A stretch of DNA of 64,000 nt, taken from Streptomyces sp. AA1529. GTDB lineage: Bacteria; Actinomycetota; Actinomycetes; Streptomycetales; Streptomycetaceae. The stretch covers positions 181,392-245,391 of the forward strand of contig NZ_ALAP01000030.1 of the NCBI RefSeq assembly GCF_000280905.1, read 5' to 3'. The notes under the pieces are model-generated. The model was not told the DNA's origin. It worked only from the letters and a program-made list of their open reading frames with translations, and did no database searches. This document shows, piece by piece, positions 36,120 to 44,195 of this stretch. The translations under genes and the position numbers were made by a program. The first letter of the stretch is position 1. The number at the start of each line of letters is the position of its first letter.

Positions 36120-36704
36120 CGTCTCCGCACCGGGCCGCGGCGCCGGGCCGTGGTGGGCCGAGGTGACCAGCTCCCGGGCGACCTCCAGGGCGGCCCGGCG
36201 CTTCTCCTCGATGCCCGCGCCGGAACTCTCCAGCGCGAAGAGCGACGAGTGCATGGTGAACAGGGCCGAGCTGCAGCGCACCTGGTCGGACAGGGCGGCG
36301 TCCTCGTCCTTGATCAGCTCCAGCAGGGTGAACATCCGTGCCTTCATCTGCTCGCCCACGGACAGCTCGCGCAGCGCGGCCTGGTTCTCGTGCATGAACC
36401 GGACGAGCGGTGTGGCCTTGCTGATGCACGCGCTGTAGCGGTTGAGGATCTCCAGCTTCGTCTCCAGGGTGGTGGGCTGCCGCGCCTCGGCCCAGACGAT
36501 CACCTCGTCGGCCGGGCCCAGCACCAGATCCTCGAAGAGGCTGGTGACCAGATCCTCCTTGGTCCTGAAGTGGTAGTAGAGCGCGGCCTTGGTGACACCG
36601 AGCTGTTCGGCGATCTCCCTGAGCGAGGTCTTCTCGTAACCGCGTTCAGCGAACAGCTCCAGGGCGATGTCCTGGATGCGCTGACGGGTGTTTCCCCTGC
36701 TCAT
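36099..36704 (-). CDS. TetR-family repressor of the divergent MFS exporter
   Basis: A 201-residue regulator. The N-terminal HTH is RQRIQDIALELFAERGYEKTSL with REIAEQLGVTKAALYYHFRTK, the classic TetR pattern, quoted in pieces here: IALELFAERGYEKTS and LGVTKAALYYHF. The C-terminal ligand domain contains LFALESSGAGIEEKR. ATG 36704. It is divergent from the exporter, and two mirror-image 22-bp elements (36720-36741 and 36769-36790) lie between them. It most likely represses both genes until the exporter substrate binds. Confidence 0.92.
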   Translation of the reverse strand: MSRGNTRQRIQDIALELFAERGYEKTSLREIAEQLGVTKAALYYHFRTKEDLVTSLFEDLVLGPADEVIVWAEARQPTTLETKLEILNRYSACISKATPLVRFMHENQAALRELSVGEQMKARMFTLLELIKDEDAALSDQVRCSSALFTMHSSLFALESSGAGIEEKRRAALEVARELVTSAHHGPAPRPGAETSSARHG

Positions 36705-36719
36705 GACGGCCCCTTCGGA

Positions 36720-36741
36720 ACTTACTTGACGCCCGGCTAGT
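36720..36741. promoter_or_regulatory. TetR operator, left copy
   Basis: This 22-bp element begins ACTTACTTG and ends GGCTAGT. It is the reverse complement of 36769-36790 at 20 of 22 positions and lies 16 bp upstream of the tetR start. Confidence 0.75.
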
Positions 36742-36768
36742 GGCGCCCTACTTTGTCCATCGTACTGA

Positions 36769-36790
36769 ACTAGCCGTGCGGCAAGTAAGT
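36769..36790. promoter_or_regulatory. TetR operator, right copy (inverted)
   Basis: It begins ACTAGCC and ends CAAGTAAGT, in mirror orientation to the left copy with 27 bp between them. It lies 25 bp upstream of the exporter start, so a bound repressor would block its promoter or leader. Confidence 0.75.
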
Positions 36791-36814
36791 GGCGAGCAGA
36801 GGGAGTGGCCGCGC

Positions 36815-38575
36815 ATGAGTGCGAGCAGCGCGACAAACGGGGCAGAACAGGAAACGGAGGATCTCCGCGTCGAGGAAGGGCCGAGTCCGGGCCGAGGAAT
36901 CCCCAAGGCGGCCGAGGACGCGTCCGGGACGGTCCCCGACGCGGCCGAGGCCGCTCCGGGACGCGTGGCCGCCCCCGGAGCCGAGGCCGCGCCACTCGCG
37001 GCAGCGGCCACCGAAGCGGAGGGCGGCGACGGCGCCGCCGGATCCGCCTCCGGCGCGGGGGCCGGAGGACGCAAGCCGCGCAGCGTGCGCCTGGTCCTGC
37101 TCTCCCTGATGATCGCCGTGCTGCTCGCCATGCTGGACAACATGATCGTGGGCACGGCCATGCCCACCATCGTCGGCGAGCTCGGCGGCCTCGAACACCT
37201 CTCCTGGGTCGTCACCGCCTACACCCTCACCACCGCGGCCTCGACCCCGCTGTGGGGCAAGCTCGGCGACATGTTCGGGCGCAAGGGCGTCTTCCTCACC
37301 TCGATCGTGCTCTTCCTCATCGGTTCGATGACCTCGGGCGCGGCCCAGACGATGGGCCAGCTCATCGGCTTCCGCGCCGTGCAGGGCCTGGGTGCCGGCG
37401 GGCTCATGGTCGGCGCCATGGCGATCATGGGCGATCTGATCCCGCCCCGGGAGCGCGGCAAGTACATGGGCCTGATGGCCGGGGTGATGTCCCTCGCCAT
37501 GATCGGCGGCCCGCTCGTCGGGGGGACGCTCACCGACCACCTCGGATGGCGCTGGGCCTTCTACATCAACCTGCCGCTGGGCGCCGTCGCGCTCGCCATG
37601 GTCGGCACCGTCCTGCACCTGCCGAAGAAGCCGGCCAAGGGACGGATCGACTACCTCGGCGCCGGGCTGCTGACCGCCGGCATCACCTCGGCCGTGCTCG
37701 TCACGAGCTGGGGCGGCACCGAGTACGACTGGGGCTCGGCCACCATCGTCGGGCTCGCACTGGTCGCGGTGGTCGCGCTGGCCGCCTTCCCCCTCGTCGA
37801 GCGCCGGGTCGCCGAGCCGATCCTCCCGCTGCGGGTCTTCCACAGCAGGAACTTCTCGCTGATGGCCTTCATCGGCTTCGTGCTCGGCTTCGTGATGTTC
37901 GGCTCGATGACCTTCCTGCCGCTCTTCCAGCAGAGCGTCCAGGGCGCTTCGGCCACCAACTCCGGGCTGCTGCTGCTCCCCGTGCTGCTGCCGATGATGG
38001 TCGTCTCGGTGGTCACCGGCCGGGCCACCACCCGGACGGGCAAGTACCGGATGTACCCCATCATGGGCGGTGCGCTGATCCCCGTCGGCCTCTTCCTGCT
38101 GGCGCAGATGGACGTCGGCACCAGCAGGCTCACCTCCGGCCTCTACATGGCGGTGCTCGGCGCGGGCATGGGCTTCCTGATGCAGCTCACCATGCTCATC
38201 GCGCAGAACAGCGTCGAGCTCAAGGACATGGGTGTCGCCTCCTCGACGACGACGCTCTTCCGCACCATCGGAGGCTCCTTCGGCGTGGCCCTGATGGGCA
38301 CCGTCTTCGCCCGGCGGGTCGAGGACTCCATGCGGGAGAGCGCCGCGGCCTCCGGAGGGTCCGGCGGCGGGAAGCAGCTCGCCGACACCGGCCCGCAGCT
38401 CGACGCCGCCTCGCTGGAGAAGCTGCCCGCCCAGGTGCGGGAGGCGTACGAGCACGCGGTGGCCGGGGGCACCCACGGGGTCTTCCTGCTGGCCACCGGA
38501 GTCGCCCTGCTCACCTTCGTGGCCGCGTGGTTCATCAAGGAGGTCCCGCTCAAGGACGCGGAGGCCCAGAAGTAG
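36815..38575 (+). CDS. MFS drug/proton antiporter, DHA2 (14-TMS) family
   Basis: A 586-residue exporter. An unusual acidic/Ala-rich cytoplasmic N-terminus (about residues 1-85) precedes 14 predicted membrane helices. Motif D/C-type LLAMLDNMIVGTAMPTIV starts the first helix, motif A is GKLGDMFGRKGVF, and motif C is LAMIGGPLVGGTLTDHLGW (in part). WRWAFYINLPLGAVAL is the DHA2 hallmark. GGGAG precedes ATG 36815. It is controlled by the divergent TetR gene through paired operators. Exported compound unknown; DHA2 pumps often move antibiotics or dyes. Confidence 0.93.
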   Translation: MSASSATNGAEQETEDLRVEEGPSPGRGIPKAAEDASGTVPDAAEAAPGRVAAPGAEAAPLAAAATEAEGGDGAAGSASGAGAGGRKPRSVRLVLLSLMIAVLLAMLDNMIVGTAMPTIVGELGGLEHLSWVVTAYTLTTAASTPLWGKLGDMFGRKGVFLTSIVLFLIGSMTSGAAQTMGQLIGFRAVQGLGAGGLMVGAMAIMGDLIPPRERGKYMGLMAGVMSLAMIGGPLVGGTLTDHLGWRWAFYINLPLGAVALAMVGTVLHLPKKPAKGRIDYLGAGLLTAGITSAVLVTSWGGTEYDWGSATIVGLALVAVVALAAFPLVERRVAEPILPLRVFHSRNFSLMAFIGFVLGFVMFGSMTFLPLFQQSVQGASATNSGLLLLPVLLPMMVVSVVTGRATTRTGKYRMYPIMGGALIPVGLFLLAQMDVGTSRLTSGLYMAVLGAGMGFLMQLTMLIAQNSVELKDMGVASSTTTLFRTIGGSFGVALMGTVFARRVEDSMRESAAASGGSGGGKQLADTGPQLDAASLEKLPAQVREAYEHAVAGGTHGVFLLATGVALLTFVAAWFIKEVPLKDAEAQK

Positions 38576-38817
38576 CAGCCGGCGCGCGGCGCCCTCGCCG
38601 CCGCCCCCGCGCAGGAAGCCCGACCCGCGGGGGCGGCGGCGGGACGGCGTCCGCGCACGCGGGCCGGGTGGCGCCCGGAGGCGGCCTCGGGCCGACGCGG
38701 CCCGGCCTCGTCGGCCCGGCCGGGGCCGGCACCGGACAAGCCGGGCCGCAAGACGTGACAGGGCGTGACAGGCCCTCACAGGCCGGGCCAGGCCAGGTCA
38801 GGCCGGGCCGGGCCGGG

Positions 38818-39789
38818 TCAGGTGAGCGGCAGCCGGTAGCGCTTCCCGTCCAGCGGCTCGACCAGCCCGTCGGCCACCAGCCCGTCCAGCGCCCGGGCGC
38901 GCTGGACCGGCTCGTGCCAGATGCGGTCGAGATCCGACTGCGGCACCGGCTCCTTGGCGGCCCGCAGCACCGCCAGCAGCCGTCCGCGCACCTGCCGGTC
39001 GGTCCCGGCGTACGCCTGGGTGCGCCGGGCGGGCCCCTGGTGGGCGGGGGCGCCCGCGCGCTGCCAGGCGCACTGTGCGGCGATCGGGCAGCGGCCGCAT
39101 TCCGGGCTGCGTGCCGTGCACACCAGCGCGCCCAGCTCCATCGTGGCCGCCGCCCAGCGCGAGGCGGTCTCGTCGTCCTCGGGCAACAGCGCCCGGGCGA
39201 GCTTCCGTTCGGCAGCGGTCGTCGCGTTGGGCGGGTACTGGCGGCCGCTGACGGCGCGCGCGAAGACCCGGCGCACATTGGTGTCGAGCACCGCGTGCCG
39301 CTTGCCGTACGCGAACGACACCACGGCGGCCGCCGTGTACTCGCCCACGCCCGGCAGCGCCAGCAACTGGGCATGCTCGACGGGGACCTCTCCGTCGTGC
39401 CGTTCCGCTATGGCCTTGGCGGCTCCGTGCAGCCGCAGCGCGCGGCGCGGGTAGCCGAGCCGGCCCCAGGCGCGTACGGCTTCGCCGGGCGCCTCGGCGG
39501 CCAGGTCGGCGGGGCGCGGCCAGCGCTTCATCCACTCCTCGTACACCGGCAGTACGCGGTTGACGGGGGTCTGCTGGAGCATGAACTCGCTGACCATGAC
39601 GCCCCACGCGCCCGCTTCCGGGCGGCGCCAGGGGAGGTCGCGGGCGTGTGTGGCGAACCAGTCGACGACGGGGGCATGGAGGGCGCGCGCCGTCTCGCGC
39701 AGGGCGGGGTCGACGGCTTCGGGTTCCGCGGCGCGCGCTGACGGGGCGCCGGCCGAAGCGGCTTGGGAAGTCTCGGTGGTCGCAGTCAT
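38818..39789 (-). CDS. mutY: A/G-specific adenine glycosylase MutY
   Basis: A 323-residue base-excision enzyme removing adenine mispaired with 8-oxoguanine. Seen: DLPWRRPEAGAWGVMVSEFMLQQTPV (quoted in part), with the catalytic glutamate in SEFMLQQT, and the helix-hairpin-helix LPGVGEYTAAAV followed by the catalytic aspartate in AVLDTNVRRV. The iron-sulfur loop is C-x6-C-x2-C-x5-C (CTARSPECGRCPIAAQC). It lacks a full-length C-terminal MutT-like domain, as in other short actinobacterial forms. Start ATG 39789 (MTATTETS); a longer upstream frame has no family content. The 240 bp downstream are GGCCGGGCC-type low-complexity repeats with no gene. Confidence 0.93.
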   Translation of the reverse strand: MTATTETSQAASAGAPSARAAEPEAVDPALRETARALHAPVVDWFATHARDLPWRRPEAGAWGVMVSEFMLQQTPVNRVLPVYEEWMKRWPRPADLAAEAPGEAVRAWGRLGYPRRALRLHGAAKAIAERHDGEVPVEHAQLLALPGVGEYTAAAVVSFAYGKRHAVLDTNVRRVFARAVSGRQYPPNATTAAERKLARALLPEDDETASRWAAATMELGALVCTARSPECGRCPIAAQCAWQRAGAPAHQGPARRTQAYAGTDRQVRGRLLAVLRAAKEPVPQSDLDRIWHEPVQRARALDGLVADGLVEPLDGKRYRLPLT

Positions 39790-40091
39790 GGCACGACCGA
39801 TCCTGGCACGGCGTCCCTCATCCGAAAAACGCACACGCGGTACGAAAGCCTGTCCGCTGCTCCCGTCCGCGTGTCCGGCGGGTTTCGGGCACGGTGCCGC
39901 AAACATCGGAGAAGCCGTACAAGTCCCATTAGAGCGTTTAATCCCAACAATGGGAAAAGAAGTAGCAAAGCAGTGTGAAGCGGTGCGGATCGCCATCCGG
40001 GCGCCCGTCCGCTGCCGCTCATCACAACAATTGATACTCCTAGCGGTGGGTGTGGTCCTGTGGTGTGGCTGATGTCTCGTAAGGTTTCCGC
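39790..40091. other. Divergent promoter region between mutY and the next gene (302 bp)
   Basis: No gene visible. A locally AT-rich core (39915-39975) contains the inverted repeat CCCATT (39925-39930)/AATGGG (39949-39954), a possible operator for the mutY side. The right end holds the TAAGGT -10 box of the leaderless gene at 40092. Confidence 0.5.
40080..40085 (+). promoter_or_regulatory. -10 box of leaderless promoter
   Basis: TAAGGT, six bases before GTG 40092; no recognisable ribosome site precedes that start. Confidence 0.5.
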
Positions 40092-40943
40092 GTGGGATCT
40101 CTGCGCAATCCGATCGGGCCGCTTCCCTCCTCCATCTACTGGCGCCGGAGGGCAGTTGCCTTTGCCGTCCTCGCGCTGCTGGTCCTGATCGTCGTCTGGG
40201 CGGTGACCTCGTTCGGCGGCGACCCGTCCCGGAACGAGGGCAAGGGCGACGGCAAGGACAACGGCCCCGCGAGCACCATCACTCCGGGCCCCACCGACTC
40301 CGGCCCGGCGATCAGCGAGCGCCCGGGCGGCAGGGACGAGGAGGACGGCGGCTCCGAAGGGGCGGGCGGTTCCGGAGGCTCCGACGAGGAGGACCGGTCC
40401 TCGGCGGGCGGCACCGGCTGGGGCGCGGGAGACGGCTCGGGCGGCGCTGCCGGCTCGGACAAGGACGGTTCGGGCTCCGGTGGTTCGGGTTCGGGTGGCG
40501 CCGACGGCGGGGGAGCGGCGGGGGTGCCGGCTCCGCCGGACCTGGCGGCTTGCCGGCCCGGCGCGGTGACCGTGGCGCTGCGCAGCGTCAAGAAGAAGTA
40601 CGGCCCGGACGAGAAGCCCCGGTTCGAACTGACGGTCACCAACAAGCGGGACAGCGACTGCCGGATCGACCTCGGCCGCACCGCGACGGTCGTGACGATC
40701 AACAACCCGGAGGACGCCAAGTTCTGGGCCTCCGACGACTGCCCTCCGACCAGGAAGCCGCTGCCGCGGCTGGTGCCGGGCGACGGCAGCTCGACGCACA
40801 CCCTCACCTGGTTCCGCAAGGCCAGCGCCGCCAACTGCGGCACCCCCACCTTCGAGGCGCCCAAGCCGGGCACCTACGAGGTCGAGGTGAAGGTCAAGGG
40901 GCTGAAGAAGACGGTCCGCACGTCCTTCACCCTGGTGAAGTAG
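40092..40943 (+). CDS. Membrane-anchored protein with Gly/Ser linker and extracellular beta domain
   Basis: A 283-residue protein. One N-terminal transmembrane helix (AVAFAVLALLVLIVVWAVTSF, residues about 21-41) is followed by a 110-residue Gly/Ser/Asp-rich linker. The extracytoplasmic C-terminal domain of about 130 residues (ACRPGAVTVALRSVKKKYG, FELTVTNKRDSDCRIDLG, THTLTWFRKASAANCG, GTYEVEVKVKGLKKTVRTSF) looks like an Ig/DUF4232-like beta sandwich with four cysteines that could form two disulfides. Role unknown; perhaps a cell-wall or ligand-binding protein. GTG start, leaderless. Confidence 0.75.
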   Translation: MGSLRNPIGPLPSSIYWRRRAVAFAVLALLVLIVVWAVTSFGGDPSRNEGKGDGKDNGPASTITPGPTDSGPAISERPGGRDEEDGGSEGAGGSGGSDEEDRSSAGGTGWGAGDGSGGAAGSDKDGSGSGGSGSGGADGGGAAGVPAPPDLAACRPGAVTVALRSVKKKYGPDEKPRFELTVTNKRDSDCRIDLGRTATVVTINNPEDAKFWASDDCPPTRKPLPRLVPGDGSSTHTLTWFRKASAANCGTPTFEAPKPGTYEVEVKVKGLKKTVRTSFTLVK

Positions 40944-41121
40944 CCGGCCCCCGGACCGGCGGCGGGACGTCCCGCAACCGGCGGCGGGACCCTCCGCGCA
41001 CCGGCGGCCGCACCTCCGCCGTGCCGCCGTGCCGCGGCCGGCCGCGTCCGGGCCCCGGACCGGGGGACGACAGGACGCACGTGCCGCGCCGGCGCCGTTC
41101 GCCGGTCCGGTGCGGGAACCG

Positions 41122-42243
41122 TCAGACGTACCGTTCGAGGATCGAGGACTCGGCCAGCCGCGAGAGGCCCTCGCGGACCGAGCGGGCGCGCGCCTCCCCG
41201 ACCCCGTCCACCGCCTGGAGGTCGTCCACGCTCGCCGCGAGCAGCTTCTGCAGCCCGCCGAAGTGGTCCACCAGCCGGTCGATGACGGTGCCCGGCAGCC
41301 GCGGCACCTTGGCCAGCAGCCGGAAGCCGCGGGGCGAGACGGCCGAGTCGAGGGTCTCCGGGGCGCCGCTGTAGCCCAGCGCCCGGGCCACGGTGGCCAG
41401 TTCGAGCAGCTCGGTGTGGGTGAGCCGGTCCAGGTCGTTGAGCGCGTCGGGTACCGAGCGCACCCGGCGGCCCGCGCCCACCGTCTGCGGCGCGTAGTCC
41501 CGGACCACCAGCTCGCGCTCCGGCTCCACCCCCGCGATCAGCTCGTCCAACTGGAGCGAGAGCAGCCGTCCGTCGGTGCCCAGCTCGACGACGTACTGCT
41601 CGATCTCCGTCGCGATCCGGCGCACCATCTCCAGCCGCTGCGCCACGGCCGTGACGTCCCGCACCGTGACCAGGTCCTCGATCTCCAGCGCGGAGAGCGT
41701 CCCGGCGACCTCGTCCAGCCGCAGCTTGTAGCGCTCCAGGGTGGCCAGGGCCTGGTTGGCGCGGGAGAGGATCGCCGCCGAGTCCTCCAGCACCCGCCGC
41801 TGCCCGTCGACGTAGAGGGCGATCAGCCGCATGGACTGGCTGACCGAGACGACCGGGTAGCCCGTCTGGATGGAGACCCGCTGCGCGGTGCGGTGCCGGG
41901 TGCCGGTCTCCTCCGTCTCGATGGACGCGTCGGGGACCAGCTGCACCCCCGCGCGGACGATCTTGGAGATGTCCTTGTCGAGGATGAGCGCGCCGTCCAG
42001 CTTGCACAGCTCGCGCAGCCGGGTCGCGCTGAAGTCCACATCCAGGACGAAGCCGCCGGTGCACAGGTGCTCGACGCTCCGGTCCATGCCGAGGACGATC
42101 AGCCCGCCGGTGTTGCCGCGCAGGACGCGCTCCAGCCCGTCGCGCAGCGCCGTTCCGGGCGCGACCGCGCTCAGTGAGGCGCGCATCAGGCCGGACGCCC
42201 CCTCGGCCCTGCCGGGGACCGCTGCCCGGTCGTTGGCTGCCAC
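41122..42243 (-). CDS. disA: Diadenylate cyclase DisA (c-di-AMP synthase, DNA-integrity scanner)
   Basis: A 373-residue enzyme making c-di-AMP from two ATP. The DAC domain shows [24 protein letters not shown] (DGA motif), [13 protein letters not shown] (RHR motif) and [16 protein letters not shown] helical linker leads to the C-terminal RuvA-like helix-hairpin-helix ([25 protein letters not shown]), which recognises branched DNA. GTG 42243 with GGAG four to five bases upstream. radA lies immediately upstream on the same strand; RadA is known to modulate DisA in other bacteria. c-di-AMP controls osmolyte uptake and wall hydrolases, and both kinds of gene occur in this window. Confidence 0.97.
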   Translation of the reverse strand: MAANDRAAVPGRAEGASGLMRASLSAVAPGTALRDGLERVLRGNTGGLIVLGMDRSVEHLCTGGFVLDVDFSATRLRELCKLDGALILDKDISKIVRAGVQLVPDASIETEETGTRHRTAQRVSIQTGYPVVSVSQSMRLIALYVDGQRRVLEDSAAILSRANQALATLERYKLRLDEVAGTLSALEIEDLVTVRDVTAVAQRLEMVRRIATEIEQYVVELGTDGRLLSLQLDELIAGVEPERELVVRDYAPQTVGAGRRVRSVPDALNDLDRLTHTELLELATVARALGYSGAPETLDSAVSPRGFRLLAKVPRLPGTVIDRLVDHFGGLQKLLAASVDDLQAVDGVGEARARSVREGLSRLAESSILERYV

Positions 42244-42443
42244 TGCACTCCTTCGGTCGTGCGGGTGCCTGTCGGCATTCTCTCGACCGCCGGACCCACC
42301 GCACCCGGGTGCGGGCCGTACCCGCCCCCTCGTGGTGCCGCGCACAGCCCCCGTGGTGCTCGTGGTCGGTCGAGACCGGGGCAAAGTCTACCGGCGCGCC
42401 GAGCGGACCCCTCGCCGCGTGCGCTCCCCGCCGGGCCCGGGCC

Positions 42444-43832
42444 TCAGCCGGTGCGGGCGGGCCGGGCCGGGAGCACACGCAGTGCCTCCCCGATGTCGGC
42501 GACCTCCAGCACCCGCATACCGTCCGGGACGCGGCCCGGGTCGCCCGGCACCAGCGCGTGGGTGAAGCCCAGCCGGGCGGCTTCCGACAGCCGCCGCTGG
42601 ATCCCGGTCACCCGGCGGACCTCCCCGGCGAGGCCGACCTCGCCGATCGCCACCAGGTTCTTCGGCAGCGGGGTGTCGCCGGCCGCGCTGGCCAGCGCGA
42701 GCGCCACGGCGAGGTCGGCGGCGGGCTCGGAGAGCCGCACCCCGCCGACCGTCGCGCTGTAGATGTCCCGTTTGCCCAGGGCGTTGATCCGGCCGCGCTG
42801 CTCCAGCACCGCGAGCATCATCGAGACCCGCGAGTTCTCCAGTCCCGAGGTGGTCCTGCGGGGCGAGGGGATCTGACTGTCGACGGTGAGCGCCTGCACC
42901 TCCGCGACCAGCGGGCGGCGGCCCTCCAGTGTCACCGTCAGACAGGTGCCGGGGACGGCTTCGGCGCGCCGGGTCAGGAACAGCCCGGAGGGATCGGCCA
43001 GGCCCGTGATCCCCTCGTCGTGCAGCTCGAAGCAGCCGACCTCGTCCGTCGTGCCGTACCGGTTCTTGACGCCGCGCACCAGGCGAAGCCGCGCGTGCCG
43101 GTCGCCCTCGAAGTGCAGCACCACGTCGACCAGGTGCTCCAGCAGCCGCGGACCGGCGATGGCGCCGTCCTTGGTGACGTGGCCGACCAGCAGTGTGGAC
43201 ATGCCCCGCTCCTTGGAGGCCCGGATCAGCGCCCCTGCCACCTCCCGCACCTGGGCGACGCCGCCGGGTGCTCCGTCGATCTCGGGGGAGGCCACCGTCT
43301 GCACCGAGTCCAGCACCAGCAGCGAGGGCTTGACCTCGTCCAGGTGGCCCAGCACCGCGGACAGGTCGGTCTCGGCGGTCAGATACAGGTCGTCGTCGAT
43401 CGCGTCGATGCGGTCGGCCCGCAGGCGCACCTGGCCCGCGGACTCCTCTCCGGTCACATAGAGGGTGCGGTGCTCGCCGGAGGCGGCCTTGGCGGCGACG
43501 TCCAGCAGCAGCGTCGACTTGCCGACGCCGGGCTCACCGGCCAGCAGCACCACGGCACCGGGGACCAGCCCGCCGCCCAGCACCCGGTCCAGTTCGGGTA
43601 CGCCGGTCGGGCGCGCGGTGGCCTGCTTGCCGTCCACCTCGCCGATGGGCAGTGCCGAGGCCGAGACCCGGCCGGGCGCGGTGGTCCGCACGGCCGGGGC
43701 GCCGCCCGTCTCCTCGACGGTGCCCCACGCGTGGCACTCGGGGCAGCGGCCGAGCCACTTGGCGGTCTGCCAGCCGCATTCGGTGCAGCGGTAGGTGGGG
43801 CGGTCCTTGGCGGACGACTTACGGGCAGCCAT
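42444..43832 (-). CDS. radA: DNA repair protein RadA (Sms)
   Basis: A 462-residue DNA-repair helicase-like ATPase. The N-terminal zinc finger is C-x2-C (CTECGW) and C-x2-C (CPECHAWG). The RecA-like core has Walker A LLAGEPGVGKSTLLLDVA, VTGEESAGQVRLRADRI, Walker B LLVLDSVQTV, and the RadA-specific KNRYGTTDEVG motif. The C-terminal Lon-like domain includes NLVAIGEVGLAGEVRRV. It promotes branch migration in recombination. It lies 200 bp before disA. ATG 43832 has a TACGGT -10 box six bases upstream, suggesting a leaderless mRNA. Confidence 0.97.
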   Translation of the reverse strand: MAARKSSAKDRPTYRCTECGWQTAKWLGRCPECHAWGTVEETGGAPAVRTTAPGRVSASALPIGEVDGKQATARPTGVPELDRVLGGGLVPGAVVLLAGEPGVGKSTLLLDVAAKAASGEHRTLYVTGEESAGQVRLRADRIDAIDDDLYLTAETDLSAVLGHLDEVKPSLLVLDSVQTVASPEIDGAPGGVAQVREVAGALIRASKERGMSTLLVGHVTKDGAIAGPRLLEHLVDVVLHFEGDRHARLRLVRGVKNRYGTTDEVGCFELHDEGITGLADPSGLFLTRRAEAVPGTCLTVTLEGRRPLVAEVQALTVDSQIPSPRRTTSGLENSRVSMMLAVLEQRGRINALGKRDIYSATVGGVRLSEPAADLAVALALASAAGDTPLPKNLVAIGEVGLAGEVRRVTGIQRRLSEAARLGFTHALVPGDPGRVPDGMRVLEVADIGEALRVLPARPARTG

Positions 43833-43838
43833 GGCCAC

Positions 43839-43844
43839 ACCGTA
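43839..43844 (-). promoter_or_regulatory. -10 box of leaderless promoter (radA)
   Basis: TACGGT on the minus strand (overlapping TATACG), six bases before ATG 43832. Confidence 0.5.
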
Positions 43845-43986
43845 TAGGGGGCCACCGACACCGAAGCCGAGACTCAGGTGCCGGTGGTCGTGGCTCTGCC
43901 GCTGACCGACGTCCGGCCGGTCCGCGACGGCGGTGCCGCCCGGTCCGCGACGGCGGTTGCGCGCTGCCGGCTCACCGGTGGCACCC

Positions 43987-44030
43987 CGCACGTTCCGGAA
44001 CGCGCGCCGGGCCGCCCTCCGGAACGTGCG
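43987..44030. promoter_or_regulatory. 12-bp inverted repeat upstream of the sigma-like gene
   Basis: CGCACGTTCCGG (43987-43998) and its perfect complement at 44019-44030 are separated by 20 bp. The left arm also forms the 10-bp palindrome GTTCCGGAAC. It could be a regulator site or a hairpin terminator for read-through. Confidence 0.5.
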
Positions 44031-44182
44031 CGGTCGGCTGGGCGCAGGATGTGCGCCTGTCATGCGCCCCTTTGTGCCTTTGGTGTCGCCAAACCCACCG
44101 AACGTGTTTTGTTTTGACGACGCCCTTCACTCAAAGGAAGGAATCAACTGTCGCGGCCCTCAGCAAAGCGCCATCATCCGCC

Positions 44183-44188
44183 TACCGT
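44183..44188 (+). promoter_or_regulatory. -10 box of leaderless promoter (sigma-like gene)
   Basis: TACCGT, seven bases before GTG 44196. Confidence 0.5.
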
Positions 44189-44195
44189 CGCCGGG

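Larger units (their letters stand above)
43833..44195. other. Divergent intergenic region radA / sigma-like gene (363 bp)
   Basis: No gene visible. It contains a duplicated CGGTCCGCGACGGCGGT (starting near 43918 and 43938), a 12-bp inverted repeat (43987-43998 and 44019-44030), and an AT-richer stretch (44075-44165) before the TACCGT -10 box of the sigma-like gene. Confidence 0.55.
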
